Positions 51,348 through 61,810 of a stretch of 64,000 nt of DNA are shown piece after piece. The notes beneath the pieces were generated by a model. That model was not told where the DNA came from, ran no database searches, and saw nothing but the letters and a program-made list of their open reading frames with translations. Positions within the stretch are counted from its first letter, which is position 1; every line of letters begins with the position of its first letter. Origin of the DNA: Maribacter sp. (lineage in GTDB: Bacteria > Bacteroidota > Bacteroidia > Flavobacteriales > Flavobacteriaceae); the NCBI GenBank assembly GCA_002749285.1, contig PDPR01000010.1, positions 62,001 to 126,000 on the forward strand. Direction: 5' to 3'. Both the position numbers and the translations under genes were made by a program.

Positions 51348-54300
51348 TTAATTACCAAAATTGTATTTGATCGTGAACCCCGTGTTGATCATGGTCTGTG
51401 GAAATGCCGTGGAAACCGCGAATTTGGAGAACGAATGGTCATAAAAGAACAGGGCATTCAAGTTTTTACTCAAGGCATAGTCCGCCGTAAACTTAAGGGA
51501 GAATAAATTTTGCCCTGAGGTAATCTGGTTGTTGTCTATGTCCAGATTTCGGATAATCGTAATATTATCACGAAGTGTGACATCGGTCTTAAGGTTTAGG
51601 TCACCTTTCAACCTCGTCTTATTGCCACCGATATTGGTAACGAACTTAACATCCTTGATACGATAGCCCAGACCCACTGTATATTCCTTTCCGTTGATCT
51701 CTGTCATTAGATTATTATCAAAACTCAAAGACAGTGTCCTGTCGCTACGTATCTCGGCCAAGACACTTACAGAGTTCTTCATTTCAAAATCGACCCTCAC
51801 CAATGGATTGAACTGATCGGTCAAAACCAAATTGTTCAAGATCAGATCGGGCAACCTATCCCCATTCTCTGTGTCGAACTCGGTATTCTCCTTTTCAAGA
51901 TTGGTCTGAAAGGAATTAATACTATACGAGGCCCTATAACCATGGCTTAACGAAAACCGCTTGAATTTTTTCTTGAACCATCTGTTCCCCATCAAACCTG
52001 TATACTTAATATTCCAGTTAGGTATTGGTATCTCCCTAAAGGCATCTAAGTTCACCCGATTCACATCCTGACCTGTATAAGCGGCGAAAAAGGCCGGAAG
52101 CAATACTTCCTGTTGTGTTTTGCCATAGTGTTCCGGAAAACCATCATCGTCCAAGACACCTGGCGATTCACCACGGTCGGAAACCAATCGATTGGCAATC
52201 GTGAGCCTATTTTCCTTGAATGTCTCGAACAGTTCCGAAGTAAATTCATCGCTTTTGCCAAATGCCGTTCCGATCATCATGGTCGAAATACTAAAGTTAC
52301 CATATTCATTACCCAATTGATCAATATATTCCAGGTCCCTTACCTCAAAACTCTCTTGATAGCTACTGGCGTATTGCCTATCCGCGGAGAGGTCTATGGT
52401 GAGGTCCTTCATGGGTTGGGCCGTAGCCGTAATGTTCAACTGTTTATTGGTCCTCTTGATAAATTGCCCATTAAAATCGGCGAAACCTGTCAACCAACCA
52501 TTTCTGGCCGCCTCGTATCGCACATCGGCCTGACTGCCGAAAACAAATCCGATGGTAGGTCTGGCCGTACCAACAAACCCCACGGATTGGGTATATCCCG
52601 GAAGCACGGTACCATTGCTTTCATTATAATTCACGTTAAGCCTCTTGACCATGGTAAGAATATCAATAGCGGTATTGAACAATGGCCCTGTCTTTTGTTT
52701 GGGCCCTTTTGTATCGGAAACCACATTGCCGACCTTATCCCTTCTTACCGGCCCTTGCTTCGTACTTCCTTTTCCATTACGCTTTCCAAGTCCGATAAGG
52801 TCATAGAATTTTTGCATGCTAAATGCCGCGGTAAGATTATGGGTGTTCGAGTTCTGTACCGTATTTATCTCATCCCCTGCGACCATACGCAAGGCATCAC
52901 CACCCCGTTGCCAATCAAAATTACTGGTATAGGAGTACTGGGCATTGATAAAATCCAAGGCTGGAACCTTGTTAAAGGGCAATTCGTAGTTCAGCTGCAT
53001 TTGTTGCGCATGCCGATTAGGCTCGCCCAAATCCCAAAAACCATCCCATAATCCCAAAGCTGGATTGATTCTGGAATCCGGATTTCCTTCTTCCATAAAA
53101 TAATTACGAACGATATTATTGTTACTTGCCGTTAGATTAAGGCTCAAGGACTTACTTAGGCTATAATTGATGGCATATTGCCAATTGAACATATAATTTC
53201 TTTGTTGTAGGAACGGCAGGTCCAAAGATTCCACCCCCTCCTCGAAGACTTCCCGGAACCTCTGCTGATTGAATTGCCTGTTGATATTGGAATTTACCGA
53301 TATGCTGCTTGGCAACAGGTTAAGGTTCAAAGCCTTCAACCATTGCCAGTACTGGCCGGTCAACATAGAATCCTTCTTGGCAAAGGGTGCGACCTCAAGA
53401 GGCTTGAAGTTATGGCTATAGACAAAACCCGTATTTACACTTTGGTCCCGAAGTTCCGCGATCTCAAAATCCCGATGGTCCGTCTCATTATAGGAATAAT
53501 TAAAGGTAAAATTCTCAACATCGTAAAAATTCGCATCCGCATCCTCGCTTCTATCTTTACGGACCCCTATTAAATTGATACTTGTACGTTTCGTATAATC
53601 CTCTGCCTGCTCTAAAATATCATCGGCATCTTCCTGTGTTTCGGCCGCCGCAATCCGATCATCCAATTTTAGATCATCGTATACCGGATCGAATTCCGGT
53701 GTGATCATCTGTTCGGATATCCCATAGTTAAACGGAACCTGTATGCCCCATTTTTTGGGCAAAAGCTGTCCTACGTTCACATTAGTGACCAGATCATAGG
53801 AAATAGCATCTTCACGAGATCTTTCATTCGGCATTTGATCAATGGAACCAAAACCCGATGTACTTTTATTTCCTGTTGCGGAAATATTCGCAAAATCGGC
53901 GATATTGGCATCTATCGAAGCTACTGCCGCCCAACCACCTTCGTTGTCCAAGCCGGCCAAGCGAAGTTCATTGAACCATACCTCCCCCCTTGCAGGTAGG
54001 TCATCAACATTCTTGATACCCACCATCATACTACGCACACTACCCAATGAAGGATTACCTTGTATACCGATACGAAGCCTACCCAATGTCCTTGGGGCAA
54101 ATTCGGGAACCGGCACCAACTCGCCATTTTCAATCTCAAAAAACCGTAACTCGGCCAGTGGGGTACTCGTACTATTCGCGATACGGAGTGATTTTACTTT
54201 ATTCAAATCACCCAAGAGTATTTCCATCTCATTGACATCTGGCCAAATACCACTTTCCGAAACCACCCCATGTTGGGTAAACTGTAATGGCAATTCTATT

Positions 54301-57300
54301 TGGTAGAAATTTTGTGACAGGTCGGTACCCAATCGTAAAAAACCTACCAAAGGTGTGTCATCATCCGAATAATCACCGTCATTGATCTTCTCGGCATGCA
54401 TGAACATCCTCAATTTCTTATACTGTCGAATATCGATATTCAAACTTTTAAAAACACCTCGGGAATCCTCTGGTTCCAGGTTATCTACCTTAAAGGACAG
54501 GGATTGTTCATTTTGACGGATAATGGTATTGTTATTGTTCAACCGCTCACGGATCACTCCAGGAGGCATTACATAAGGGATCGGGGACCGTTTACTGTTT
54601 TCCTCTACATTGACCGTATTGACATCCATTATGGTACCATCGTCCGAAGGGTCATTGTCTATCAGTTTATCTTGCAAGGTTTTGGTATAGGTACGCCAAT
54701 CGCCACGCACCAAATCCAATGTAGCGAAACGAAGTACCACATCACTGGTGAAGCCTGTCATGTACATTCGCATAAAACTTATAGACCTAAAATCAGTGAT
54801 ACCACCGACAGCATCCGTAAAATCACTCAACGGGATCTTATATTGGATCCACCTACTGTTCAATTGTGTCCCATCGGGCAATTCGGGGGTAACCACTTCC
54901 TTAATATCTGTTACATATTTATCATTGATACTGGTATTCGGCTTTATGGCAATTCGATATTCGTAATAACTATTTACCGTATTCATCGTCAAATCGCGGT
55001 CAATATCCTCAACGTCAGGCAATGTGGTAGATCCGCGATTGGTATTTGTCACCTGTACCGGGGAGTTCCCATCGGGATTATTGAAGTTCAGATATCTTTC
55101 CAGTACACTTCCCTCCCTATCAAGGTAATACTGGTAATTATCCAAGGCAGGATCCTCACCTGGCCCATAAATAGCAGCTTCCGCCACATCATCCAAACCA
55201 TCAAGACCAACATCCTGCAAGCGACGGTTACCCTCATCGGTATCGAAAGCATAGACCAAGGCCTGTGTTGATGGCACCACCCCCCATGAGGGTTCGTAGA
55301 TCAACGCATTGCCATCTACGGGCAATCCGTTCTCATACTGTTTCTGGCCATCCTTCAATATGTCCTCAGAGATGTTCCCCAAGTTAAAGACAAGTTCCCC
55401 TGGGCTTGTGGCCAAACCATCAACATAAGGGTCCATAACCCAGAATTGCACAAATTCCACATTTGACTGTTCAAAATCGGTGCTGCTCAAAGAGCGCATA
55501 ATCCCCCCCCATTTGTCATCAACAGCCTCCGTGGCAAAATCAGGATTAGTGTTATATGGTCCTTTCAGATTAGGGTAATAAGCCAGGTCCAAGGTGCCTT
55601 GGGCCGTAGTTTGTCCTTGGGCTATATCCGTTTGGGGAAAGACCTCATCGATAAACACCCTACGGGTGGCATTGGTAGATATATCACTATCGTTTATCCC
55701 CGAAGGTCTTTGATTGCTATAGAAAATAGGATCTATAGTGTACCATGCCATTTTGGCCCGGCCATGGCCATTCTCCAAGTTAGCGGGATCTTCAGGCGAA
55801 CTCCCCGAAAGAACCCCACCGGGTGCAAACTCCAATGGCGTACTGGCCAGTGACCACCCCAAGGAAGAACGGATATCTATCAAGGCCTGGGCCCCTTCAA
55901 AATCATCTAAATACGTGGTGGTCTCCCCTTGGAAATCAGCATTTTTAGGGGAACTCGGCTTTAACCAGGCAACCTCTCCCCGAACCGATAGGTTAGAGGG
56001 TACATCGGTATCTATGTTCGGGAGCTTATTGACCATTCTTGTCAAGAAAGGCACCTCTGTCGAGAAATTACCATTCAAGCCGAAAATCGTATTGTTCACG
56101 GGCTCCACACCATAATTCGATTTTTGTGTCAAGGGTTTTTCATTCAAATTCAGCAAAGTAGCCCCCAAAAGAAAATCCTTGTTTACCTGATGTTCTACAT
56201 TTATACCCGTAAACCTTCTGGTCTGCTGGCCAAATACGGCATTGTTCTCGACTGAAATGTTTATAGGCATATTGGAGGCCTCCAGACTGGGATCCAATAT
56301 CTGAACTGTCCCCGATTGATAATTAACCGTATAGTCTATACCTTCCCGCAAGGTCCTTCCCCCGGCAGTGACCCGAACCGAGCCACGGGGAACATTAAAG
56401 GCCCCTATGGGTATCCCGTTCGCACCTTCGGACTTGTAGTTACCCTTCAATAAAAATTTATTCTTGACAGGATCTTGCAATGCCGCCGCCTTGGTCTGGG
56501 TATACATATCCCTAAAAACATATTTTCTTTGGTTCGCATTGTACCCTTGGTCATCTTCCACCTTGTATGTTCCCCCACCCAAAAGCTCGAACATATATTC
56601 CCCGAAAGGTTCTACTTTCGTGAATATGATTCTCCCCGCTTGGGCATCGATTGTGATTCCGGAAACAAAATCGAAAAAACCATCACCACCGGATTGCACA
56701 TCCTTATACACATTCAACCGATCCAGATTAAAGACATCGAGAAGAATTCGTTCCTGTAATGGTTTTGGGCTATTCGGCCAGCCAGAACCGGCCCCTTCCT
56801 CCACAGGGGTAATATAGTTCCTTGGCGTTGGGTCGGAATAAAGAATATTCAATTTGAAATCATCCTCGCTTAACCTAAAAGCCCCGGTCGCATAAATATT
56901 CTTCATCATCAAATCCCAGATAGGATCGGTGATATTGGTGATGTTACTTTTTAGCAATTTTAAAACCAACGTATTGTTGTCCACAACAGGATTCACTCCA
57001 TTTACCCCTCCACTAACTGTCGTGGCATCCAAGCCTCCATTGGCAAATTCACCCACCTGATAGACTTCCCCATTATAGGTATATTGATATGCTACGGCCA
57101 AGACCTCGTCATTACTCAACCTCTGGTTCAAGGATATATAACCCAACTGGGTATTGAATTGATAATCACGATTTTCCTCAAGTTTCCGTGCATTTTCCAA
57201 GATGGCATAATCAAAACCTTGATTCACTTGGTAGCCAGGCACATTGAATCCTGCTTCCACTGTGGCGATATCGCGTATTGACGCCGTCAATACCCCTCCT

Positions 57301-58514
57301 GAGCCTATGGCCCCAGGATCGAAATCGTTGGCATTATTCCTTGGCAAGGCATTACCCGGGTTATTGAAAAACCCTACGGGATCGGCATTTGCGATACCTA
57401 TCCTAGTTGTCTCTTCCCGTGACTCCCCCAAATCCTGAAGTGCCACAACATTACGCACATTCAAGGTTTGCTGACTCCTGTTCGTTACCCATACTTCCAA
57501 ACGGGTTATCTGCACCTGGCTCTTGATATATGGGTAATTGGCCAAGGCCTCGTCATAGTTGTCCCTAAAATATTGGGCCAGGAAAAAATGCCTATCCTCA
57601 TCATAATCCAAGGCTGTAAGCGAGAATTCCTTGATGGCACCACCCCCTTGTGCAACTACCGTATTGTTCTGGGAACGTTGTTCGGAAAATACCGCCGTAA
57701 CTTTTGTCTTCCCAAATTGCAATTGGGTCTTTACCCCGAATAGACTTTGTGCCCCTGTGATCAAGGAGCTATTAAGTGGCATGTTTACGTTACCTACTTC
57801 TATTTTCCGAAGGATGTCATCCTCCTCCGGTGTATAGTCCAGTTTTACGATATTCTGAAAATCGAAGGTCGCCTCTGTATCATAATTAGCCGTAACCTGA
57901 AGTCGCTCACCTATCTTACCCAACATACTCAGGCTAATGCGCTGATCAAAATCAAAGGCTAGATTGGCACGGTTTCTTGGTGAAAGGGAAGGGTTGTCGT
58001 TTTTCTGCCAGATCACCCCCATATCCATGGCAACAGAACCTTGGGGAATCACCTCTATGGTATTGCCCCCAAAAACAGACTCGAAAAAGTTATTGTTGAT
58101 ATAGAAATTGGGCAATAGGTTTTTTCTTGCATCCTCACTCCCCTCCTTCTTTCCGGAGTAGGCATCGTGCTTATCCTTAAAATAATCCTTGATACCCTCT
58201 TTACGGACCAGGTCATAATACTGGTCCGGCGTAAGGATAATAGGATATCCGATATTGAAATCGCCCACTTTTTCGGAATAGATATACCTATCGAGTTTGG
58301 AATCGTAAACGTATTTGGAGGTAATACTTTCAGGATTGTCCAATTTCAACCTCCCTAAGGAGAAACCGGTTTTCACAGAATCCTGCATTTGCCCAACACC
58401 ACTATCCCCTTCAGTATCCTGTGCATAGGATTTTTCCACACACCCGAGTAAAAAAGCATATAGGAATACAAGCCTAAATGAAAATTTAAGAATTTTTTTT
58501 GCCCCTTTTTTCAA
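51348..58514 (-). CDS. sprA: Cell-surface/T9SS translocon protein SprA
   Basis: A 2388-residue protein, close to the ~2400 residues of Flavobacterium johnsoniae SprA. It has a signal peptide (FRLVFLYAFLLGCVEKSYAQ) and a beta-rich outer-membrane body with many amphipathic strands. Recognisable segments are AMDMGVIWQKNDNPSLSPRN near the N terminus, TTYLDDFEGAQALIDIRSSL in the middle, PLVRVDFEMKNSVSVLAEIR and the terminal TGFTIKYNFGN. Known: SprA forms the giant 36-strand barrel that is the outer-membrane exit channel of type IX secretion and is needed for gliding. It starts 5 bases after the ruvA stop. The T9SS client cassette and a second PorP/SprF gene elsewhere in the window depend on it. 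Confidence 0.95.
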   Translation of the reverse strand: MKKGAKKILKFSFRLVFLYAFLLGCVEKSYAQDTEGDSGVGQMQDSVKTGFSLGRLKLDNPESITSKYVYDSKLDRYIYSEKVGDFNIGYPIILTPDQYYDLVRKEGIKDYFKDKHDAYSGKKEGSEDARKNLLPNFYINNNFFESVFGGNTIEVIPQGSVAMDMGVIWQKNDNPSLSPRNRANLAFDFDQRISLSMLGKIGERLQVTANYDTEATFDFQNIVKLDYTPEEDDILRKIEVGNVNMPLNSSLITGAQSLFGVKTQLQFGKTKVTAVFSEQRSQNNTVVAQGGGAIKEFSLTALDYDEDRHFFLAQYFRDNYDEALANYPYIKSQVQITRLEVWVTNRSQQTLNVRNVVALQDLGESREETTRIGIANADPVGFFNNPGNALPRNNANDFDPGAIGSGGVLTASIRDIATVEAGFNVPGYQVNQGFDYAILENARKLEENRDYQFNTQLGYISLNQRLSNDEVLAVAYQYTYNGEVYQVGEFANGGLDATTVSGGVNGVNPVVDNNTLVLKLLKSNITNITDPIWDLMMKNIYATGAFRLSEDDFKLNILYSDPTPRNYITPVEEGAGSGWPNSPKPLQERILLDVFNLDRLNVYKDVQSGGDGFFDFVSGITIDAQAGRIIFTKVEPFGEYMFELLGGGTYKVEDDQGYNANQRKYVFRDMYTQTKAAALQDPVKNKFLLKGNYKSEGANGIPIGAFNVPRGSVRVTAGGRTLREGIDYTVNYQSGTVQILDPSLEASNMPINISVENNAVFGQQTRRFTGINVEHQVNKDFLLGATLLNLNEKPLTQKSNYGVEPVNNTIFGLNGNFSTEVPFLTRMVNKLPNIDTDVPSNLSVRGEVAWLKPSSPKNADFQGETTTYLDDFEGAQALIDIRSSLGWSLASTPLEFAPGGVLSGSSPEDPANLENGHGRAKMAWYTIDPIFYSNQRPSGINDSDISTNATRRVFIDEVFPQTDIAQGQTTAQGTLDLAYYPNLKGPYNTNPDFATEAVDDKWGGIMRSLSSTDFEQSNVEFVQFWVMDPYVDGLATSPGELVFNLGNISEDILKDGQKQYENGLPVDGNALIYEPSWGVVPSTQALVYAFDTDEGNRRLQDVGLDGLDDVAEAAIYGPGEDPALDNYQYYLDREGSVLERYLNFNNPDGNSPVQVTNTNRGSTTLPDVEDIDRDLTMNTVNSYYEYRIAIKPNTSINDKYVTDIKEVVTPELPDGTQLNSRWIQYKIPLSDFTDAVGGITDFRSISFMRMYMTGFTSDVVLRFATLDLVRGDWRTYTKTLQDKLIDNDPSDDGTIMDVNTVNVEENSKRSPIPYVMPPGVIRERLNNNNTIIRQNEQSLSFKVDNLEPEDSRGVFKSLNIDIRQYKKLRMFMHAEKINDGDYSDDDTPLVGFLRLGTDLSQNFYQIELPLQFTQHGVVSESGIWPDVNEMEILLGDLNKVKSLRIANSTSTPLAELRFFEIENGELVPVPEFAPRTLGRLRIGIQGNPSLGSVRSMMVGIKNVDDLPARGEVWFNELRLAGLDNEGGWAAVASIDANIADFANISATGNKSTSGFGSIDQMPNERSREDAISYDLVTNVNVGQLLPKKWGIQVPFNYGISEQMITPEFDPVYDDLKLDDRIAAAETQEDADDILEQAEDYTKRTSINLIGVRKDRSEDADANFYDVENFTFNYSYNETDHRDFEIAELRDQSVNTGFVYSHNFKPLEVAPFAKKDSMLTGQYWQWLKALNLNLLPSSISVNSNINRQFNQQRFREVFEEGVESLDLPFLQQRNYMFNWQYAINYSLSKSLSLNLTASNNNIVRNYFMEEGNPDSRINPALGLWDGFWDLGEPNRHAQQMQLNYELPFNKVPALDFINAQYSYTSNFDWQRGGDALRMVAGDEINTVQNSNTHNLTAAFSMQKFYDLIGLGKRNGKGSTKQGPVRRDKVGNVVSDTKGPKQKTGPLFNTAIDILTMVKRLNVNYNESNGTVLPGYTQSVGFVGTARPTIGFVFGSQADVRYEAARNGWLTGFADFNGQFIKRTNKQLNITATAQPMKDLTIDLSADRQYASSYQESFEVRDLEYIDQLGNEYGNFSISTMMIGTAFGKSDEFTSELFETFKENRLTIANRLVSDRGESPGVLDDDGFPEHYGKTQQEVLLPAFFAAYTGQDVNRVNLDAFREIPIPNWNIKYTGLMGNRWFKKKFKRFSLSHGYRASYSINSFQTNLEKENTEFDTENGDRLPDLILNNLVLTDQFNPLVRVDFEMKNSVSVLAEIRSDRTLSLSFDNNLMTEINGKEYTVGLGYRIKDVKFVTNIGGNKTRLKGDLNLKTDVTLRDNITIIRNLDIDNNQITSGQNLFSLKFTADYALSKNLNALFFYDHSFSKFAVSTAFPQTMINTGFTIKYNFGN

Positions 58515-58519
58515 ACTTA

Positions 58520-59101
58520 TTACAAATTTTTAAGCGCTAGTTTAATAATGTTCTCTACGCTTAATGTAGGATCTTGGTTTATTTCCTTGTCAACGACCTT
58601 TTCAGCTTGTCGCCTCACAAATCCCAAGACCTCTAAAGCAGATAACGCTTCTTCTTTATTTGTATTGTTTGGACTGATAGAAACTTCATCAATATCGTAT
58701 ACCTTCAAGATCTTATCCCTAAGATCAAGAATCACCCTTTGGGCCGTTTTAGCCCCAATACCCTTGATGCCCTGGATCGTGGAAACATCACCATTGGCGA
58801 TTGCATCCCTGATTTGGGCCGGTGACAAGGAAGAAAGCATGGTCCTGGCCGTACTTGCCCCTATCCCGGAAACCGACAACAGCAACCTAAAAATCTCCCG
58901 TTCGGATTTCTCGGCAAAGCCAAAAAGTGTATGGGAGTCTTCCCGCACCTGCAAATGGGTAAACAAATTGATGTTTTCCCGATCCTTTATATTCGAAAAG
59001 GTATTCAAGGAAATATTCACGAAATACCCCACCCCTGCACATTCTATAATAACATGGGTAGGATTTTTTTCAACTAATTTTCCGTTAAGATGGTGTATCA
59101 T
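58520..59101 (-). CDS. ruvA: Holliday junction DNA helicase subunit RuvA
   Basis: A 193-residue RuvA with its three regions. The N-terminal OB fold runs MIHHLNGKLVEKNPTHVIIE to about residue 65. Tandem helix-hairpin-helix motifs follow (LLSVSGIGASTARTMLSSL and TIQGIKGIGAKTAQRVILDL). The C-terminal three-helix domain that contacts RuvB is around residues 145-193. It binds Holliday junctions and loads RuvB. It is adjacent to sprA, while ruvB is 3.6 kb away on the same strand, separated by the malic enzyme and queG genes. Confidence 0.95.
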   Translation of the reverse strand: MIHHLNGKLVEKNPTHVIIECAGVGYFVNISLNTFSNIKDRENINLFTHLQVREDSHTLFGFAEKSEREIFRLLLSVSGIGASTARTMLSSLSPAQIRDAIANGDVSTIQGIKGIGAKTAQRVILDLRDKILKVYDIDEVSISPNNTNKEEALSALEVLGFVRRQAEKVVDKEINQDPTLSVENIIKLALKNL

Positions 59102-59259
59102 GGGGAATCATATTTCATGTTCAAACAATAGTGACCCACCCCTTAATGGGTTGGCTGCAGTTTGATAATAATGTGTTCCAAAAACCCAAAGGTATATATT
59201 TCCCCCGATAATCCTTTTACATCCCATGGCCTTCACAAGACCCTAGGGTATTATTTTGC

Positions 59260-61563
59260 CTATGGCTGGTTTTCCTTAATGCGTTTGCGCTTCTCCCTTT
59301 CTTGGGCATCGATAACCGCTACTGCGGTCATATTTACCATTTCATCAACATCAGCCCCTAATTGCAATACATGTACCGGTTTCCTAAGACCCAACATAAT
59401 AGGCCCTATGGAGTCCGCTCCATTAAGCTCCTTCAACAACTTGTACGTGATGTTCGCCGAATCCAAGTTTGGGAAAATAAGGGTATTCACATTTTTGCCC
59501 GCTAATTTGGAAAAAGGGAATTGGCTTTGGTGCAGTTCCTTGTTTAATGCAAAATCGGTTTGGATTTCACCGTCAACAATCAATTCCGGGTGGTTTTTAT
59601 GCAAAATGCCTACCGCTTTGGTTATTTTTTGGGCATTTGGGTGTGATGAAGCCCCGAAATTGGTGTAGGACAACATGGCCATAATGGGTTCAAAACCAAA
59701 AGCCTTTGCCAAATTCGAGGTCATAACGGCAATATCGGCAAGTACTTCCGCGGTCGGATCGATATTAATCGATGTATCGGCGAGGAACAACGGGCCCATT
59801 TTTGTATTCATTATATTCACCGTGGCAGCACGCCGAACCCCCTTAACCCTTCCGATTACTTCAAATACCGGTTTAATAACCGTTGGATATGCCCTCGAAT
59901 AACCCGAAATCATTCCATCTGCATCATTCTCATTTACCATCATCGCCGCATAATAATTGCGCTCCCTCATGTTGGTCATTGCCACATACAGAGTCAATCC
60001 TTTTCTTTTCGTGGCTTCCCAATATTTTCTAGCATATCGTTCCCTGGTCTCCAAGGAACTTTCCGACCTTGGATCAATGATCGTTACATCGTCATTGAAC
60101 CCTATCTCTTTCTTTAATTCCCTTATAACCTCTTCCTCCCCCAATAAAATAGGTATGGCTATGCCCTCTTCATATACGATCTGTGCGGTTTTCAGGACAT
60201 CCAAATGGTTGGCTTCGGCGAACACTATTTTTTTAGGATTCTTTTTGGCTCTTTCATGTAACAACCGCACTACCCTATTGTCACTGCCAGAGCGCCTCAA
60301 CAACCCCTCCCTGTACTTTTCCCAATCCATTATAGGTTCTTTGGCCACCCCACTTTCCATGGCCGCCCTTGCTATCGCTGGCGGGATTTCGGAAATCAAC
60401 CTAGGGTCAAAAGGTTTGGGAATGATATAATCCCTGCCGAAAGTAAGCTTCGTCTCCGAATAGGCTATATTCACTTGTTCGGGTACTGTTTGTTTTGCCA
60501 AATCCGCCAGGGCAACCACAGCAGCCATTTTCATTTCCTCATTGATCTTGGTGGCACGTACATCCAGTGCGCCCCTGAATATAAAGGGGAAACCCAGTAC
60601 ATTATTCACTTGGTTGGGATGGTCCGACCTACCCGTAGCCATTATAACGTCTTTTCTGGTCTTTATGGCCAACTCATACGATATTTCGGGATCAGGATTG
60701 GCCAAAGCAAAAACAATGGGGTTCTTGGCCATACTTTTCAACATAACAGGAGTAACTATATCGGCAATCGACAGTCCTATGAACACATCGGCACCTTCCA
60801 TGGCCTGTGCCAATGTATCTATTTTCCTTCCAGTGGCAAACTCCTTCTTTTCTGGGGACAGGTCATTCCGCCCTTTACGAATCACCCCTTTACTATCAAC
60901 CATTACAATATTACCGGCCTTTACCCCAAAAGCCTTGTAGAGTTTTGTACAAGATACCGCGGCGGCCCCGGCCCCGCTAATCACAATGTGGACATCCCCG
61001 ATCTTCTTTTCTGCAACCTCTAAGGCGTTCAATAACGCCGCACAGGAAATAATCGCTGTTCCATGTTGATCGTCGTGCATTACGGGAATATCCAACTCCT
61101 CCTTTAATCTTCTTTCTATCCCAAAGGCCTCTGGAGCTTTGATATCCTCTAGGTTTATACCCCCAAATGTTGGGGCAATGGCCTTAACCGTCTCCACAAA
61201 CTTATCAACATCTGTCGCATCAAGTTCAATATCAATACCATCTATATCGGCAAAAATCTTAAACAGAAGACTTTTGCCCTCCATTACCGGCTTAGAGGCT
61301 TCCGGCCCAATATTCCCTAGACCCAAAACCGCGGTCCCGTTAGATATGATCGCTACCAAATTGCCCTTGGAGGTATATTTATATACGTCATCTACATTTT
61401 TCGCTATCTCTAAGCAGGGTTCAGCAACCCCAGGGGAATACGCCAATGCCAAATCACGCTGTGTGGAGTAACCCTTTGAAGGTATTATTTTGATTTTCCC
61501 CGGTTGTGGTTTAGCATGATAAACCAGTGCCTCATTTCTTAGTTTCTTATCCCTCATAATCAT
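59260..61563 (-). CDS. maeB: NADP-dependent malic enzyme, MaeB type (fused to PTA-like domain)
   Basis: A 767-residue two-part enzyme. The N-terminal ~420 residues are malic enzyme: YSPGVAEPCLEIA, NGTAVLGLGNIG, MHDDQHGTAIISCAALLNAL, and the nucleotide site VISGAGAAAVSCTKLY. The C-terminal ~330 residues are a phosphotransacetylase-like domain (KKIVFAEANHLDVLKTAQIV ... DGMISGYSRAYPTVIKPVFE) that in MaeB proteins is regulatory, binding acetyl-CoA, and catalytically inactive. It decarboxylates malate to pyruvate with NADP. In-frame ATGs at codons 1 and 3 are both acceptable. It lies between queG and ruvA. Confidence 0.94.
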   Translation of the reverse strand: MIMRDKKLRNEALVYHAKPQPGKIKIIPSKGYSTQRDLALAYSPGVAEPCLEIAKNVDDVYKYTSKGNLVAIISNGTAVLGLGNIGPEASKPVMEGKSLLFKIFADIDGIDIELDATDVDKFVETVKAIAPTFGGINLEDIKAPEAFGIERRLKEELDIPVMHDDQHGTAIISCAALLNALEVAEKKIGDVHIVISGAGAAAVSCTKLYKAFGVKAGNIVMVDSKGVIRKGRNDLSPEKKEFATGRKIDTLAQAMEGADVFIGLSIADIVTPVMLKSMAKNPIVFALANPDPEISYELAIKTRKDVIMATGRSDHPNQVNNVLGFPFIFRGALDVRATKINEEMKMAAVVALADLAKQTVPEQVNIAYSETKLTFGRDYIIPKPFDPRLISEIPPAIARAAMESGVAKEPIMDWEKYREGLLRRSGSDNRVVRLLHERAKKNPKKIVFAEANHLDVLKTAQIVYEEGIAIPILLGEEEVIRELKKEIGFNDDVTIIDPRSESSLETRERYARKYWEATKRKGLTLYVAMTNMRERNYYAAMMVNENDADGMISGYSRAYPTVIKPVFEVIGRVKGVRRAATVNIMNTKMGPLFLADTSINIDPTAEVLADIAVMTSNLAKAFGFEPIMAMLSYTNFGASSHPNAQKITKAVGILHKNHPELIVDGEIQTDFALNKELHQSQFPFSKLAGKNVNTLIFPNLDSANITYKLLKELNGADSIGPIMLGLRKPVHVLQLGADVDEMVNMTAVAVIDAQEREKRKRIKENQP

Positions 61564-61618
61564 AAATTACATAATGAACAACCTCGACCAAAGGACACGA
61601 GGTATAGTTTTTTATTTA

Positions 61619-61658
61619 GAGCCAAGCCTTGGGAAACCACCCCCCTTGGCTATCGCCC
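61619..61658. repeat. Dispersed palindromic repeat, copy B
   Basis: Related to the element at 34309-34360: GAGCCAAGCCTTGGG, a short interval, then TTGGCTATCGCCCTACAATC. It is intergenic, between maeB and queG. The palindromic core here is CCAAG-c-CTTGG, so symmetry is kept although bases have changed. Confidence 0.55.
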
Positions 61659-61810
61659 TACAATCAAATTTAAGGGTAATCCTTGAAAAAAACAGGTTTC
61701 CGGCACAAATATCGCCTACTATAACAACATGGCAGCCCCTAGGACAATCCAAAAAAGCAAAAAAAAACTACAGCACCTCCCCCATATCGGAAGTCCGTGT
61801 GGGGACAAGC

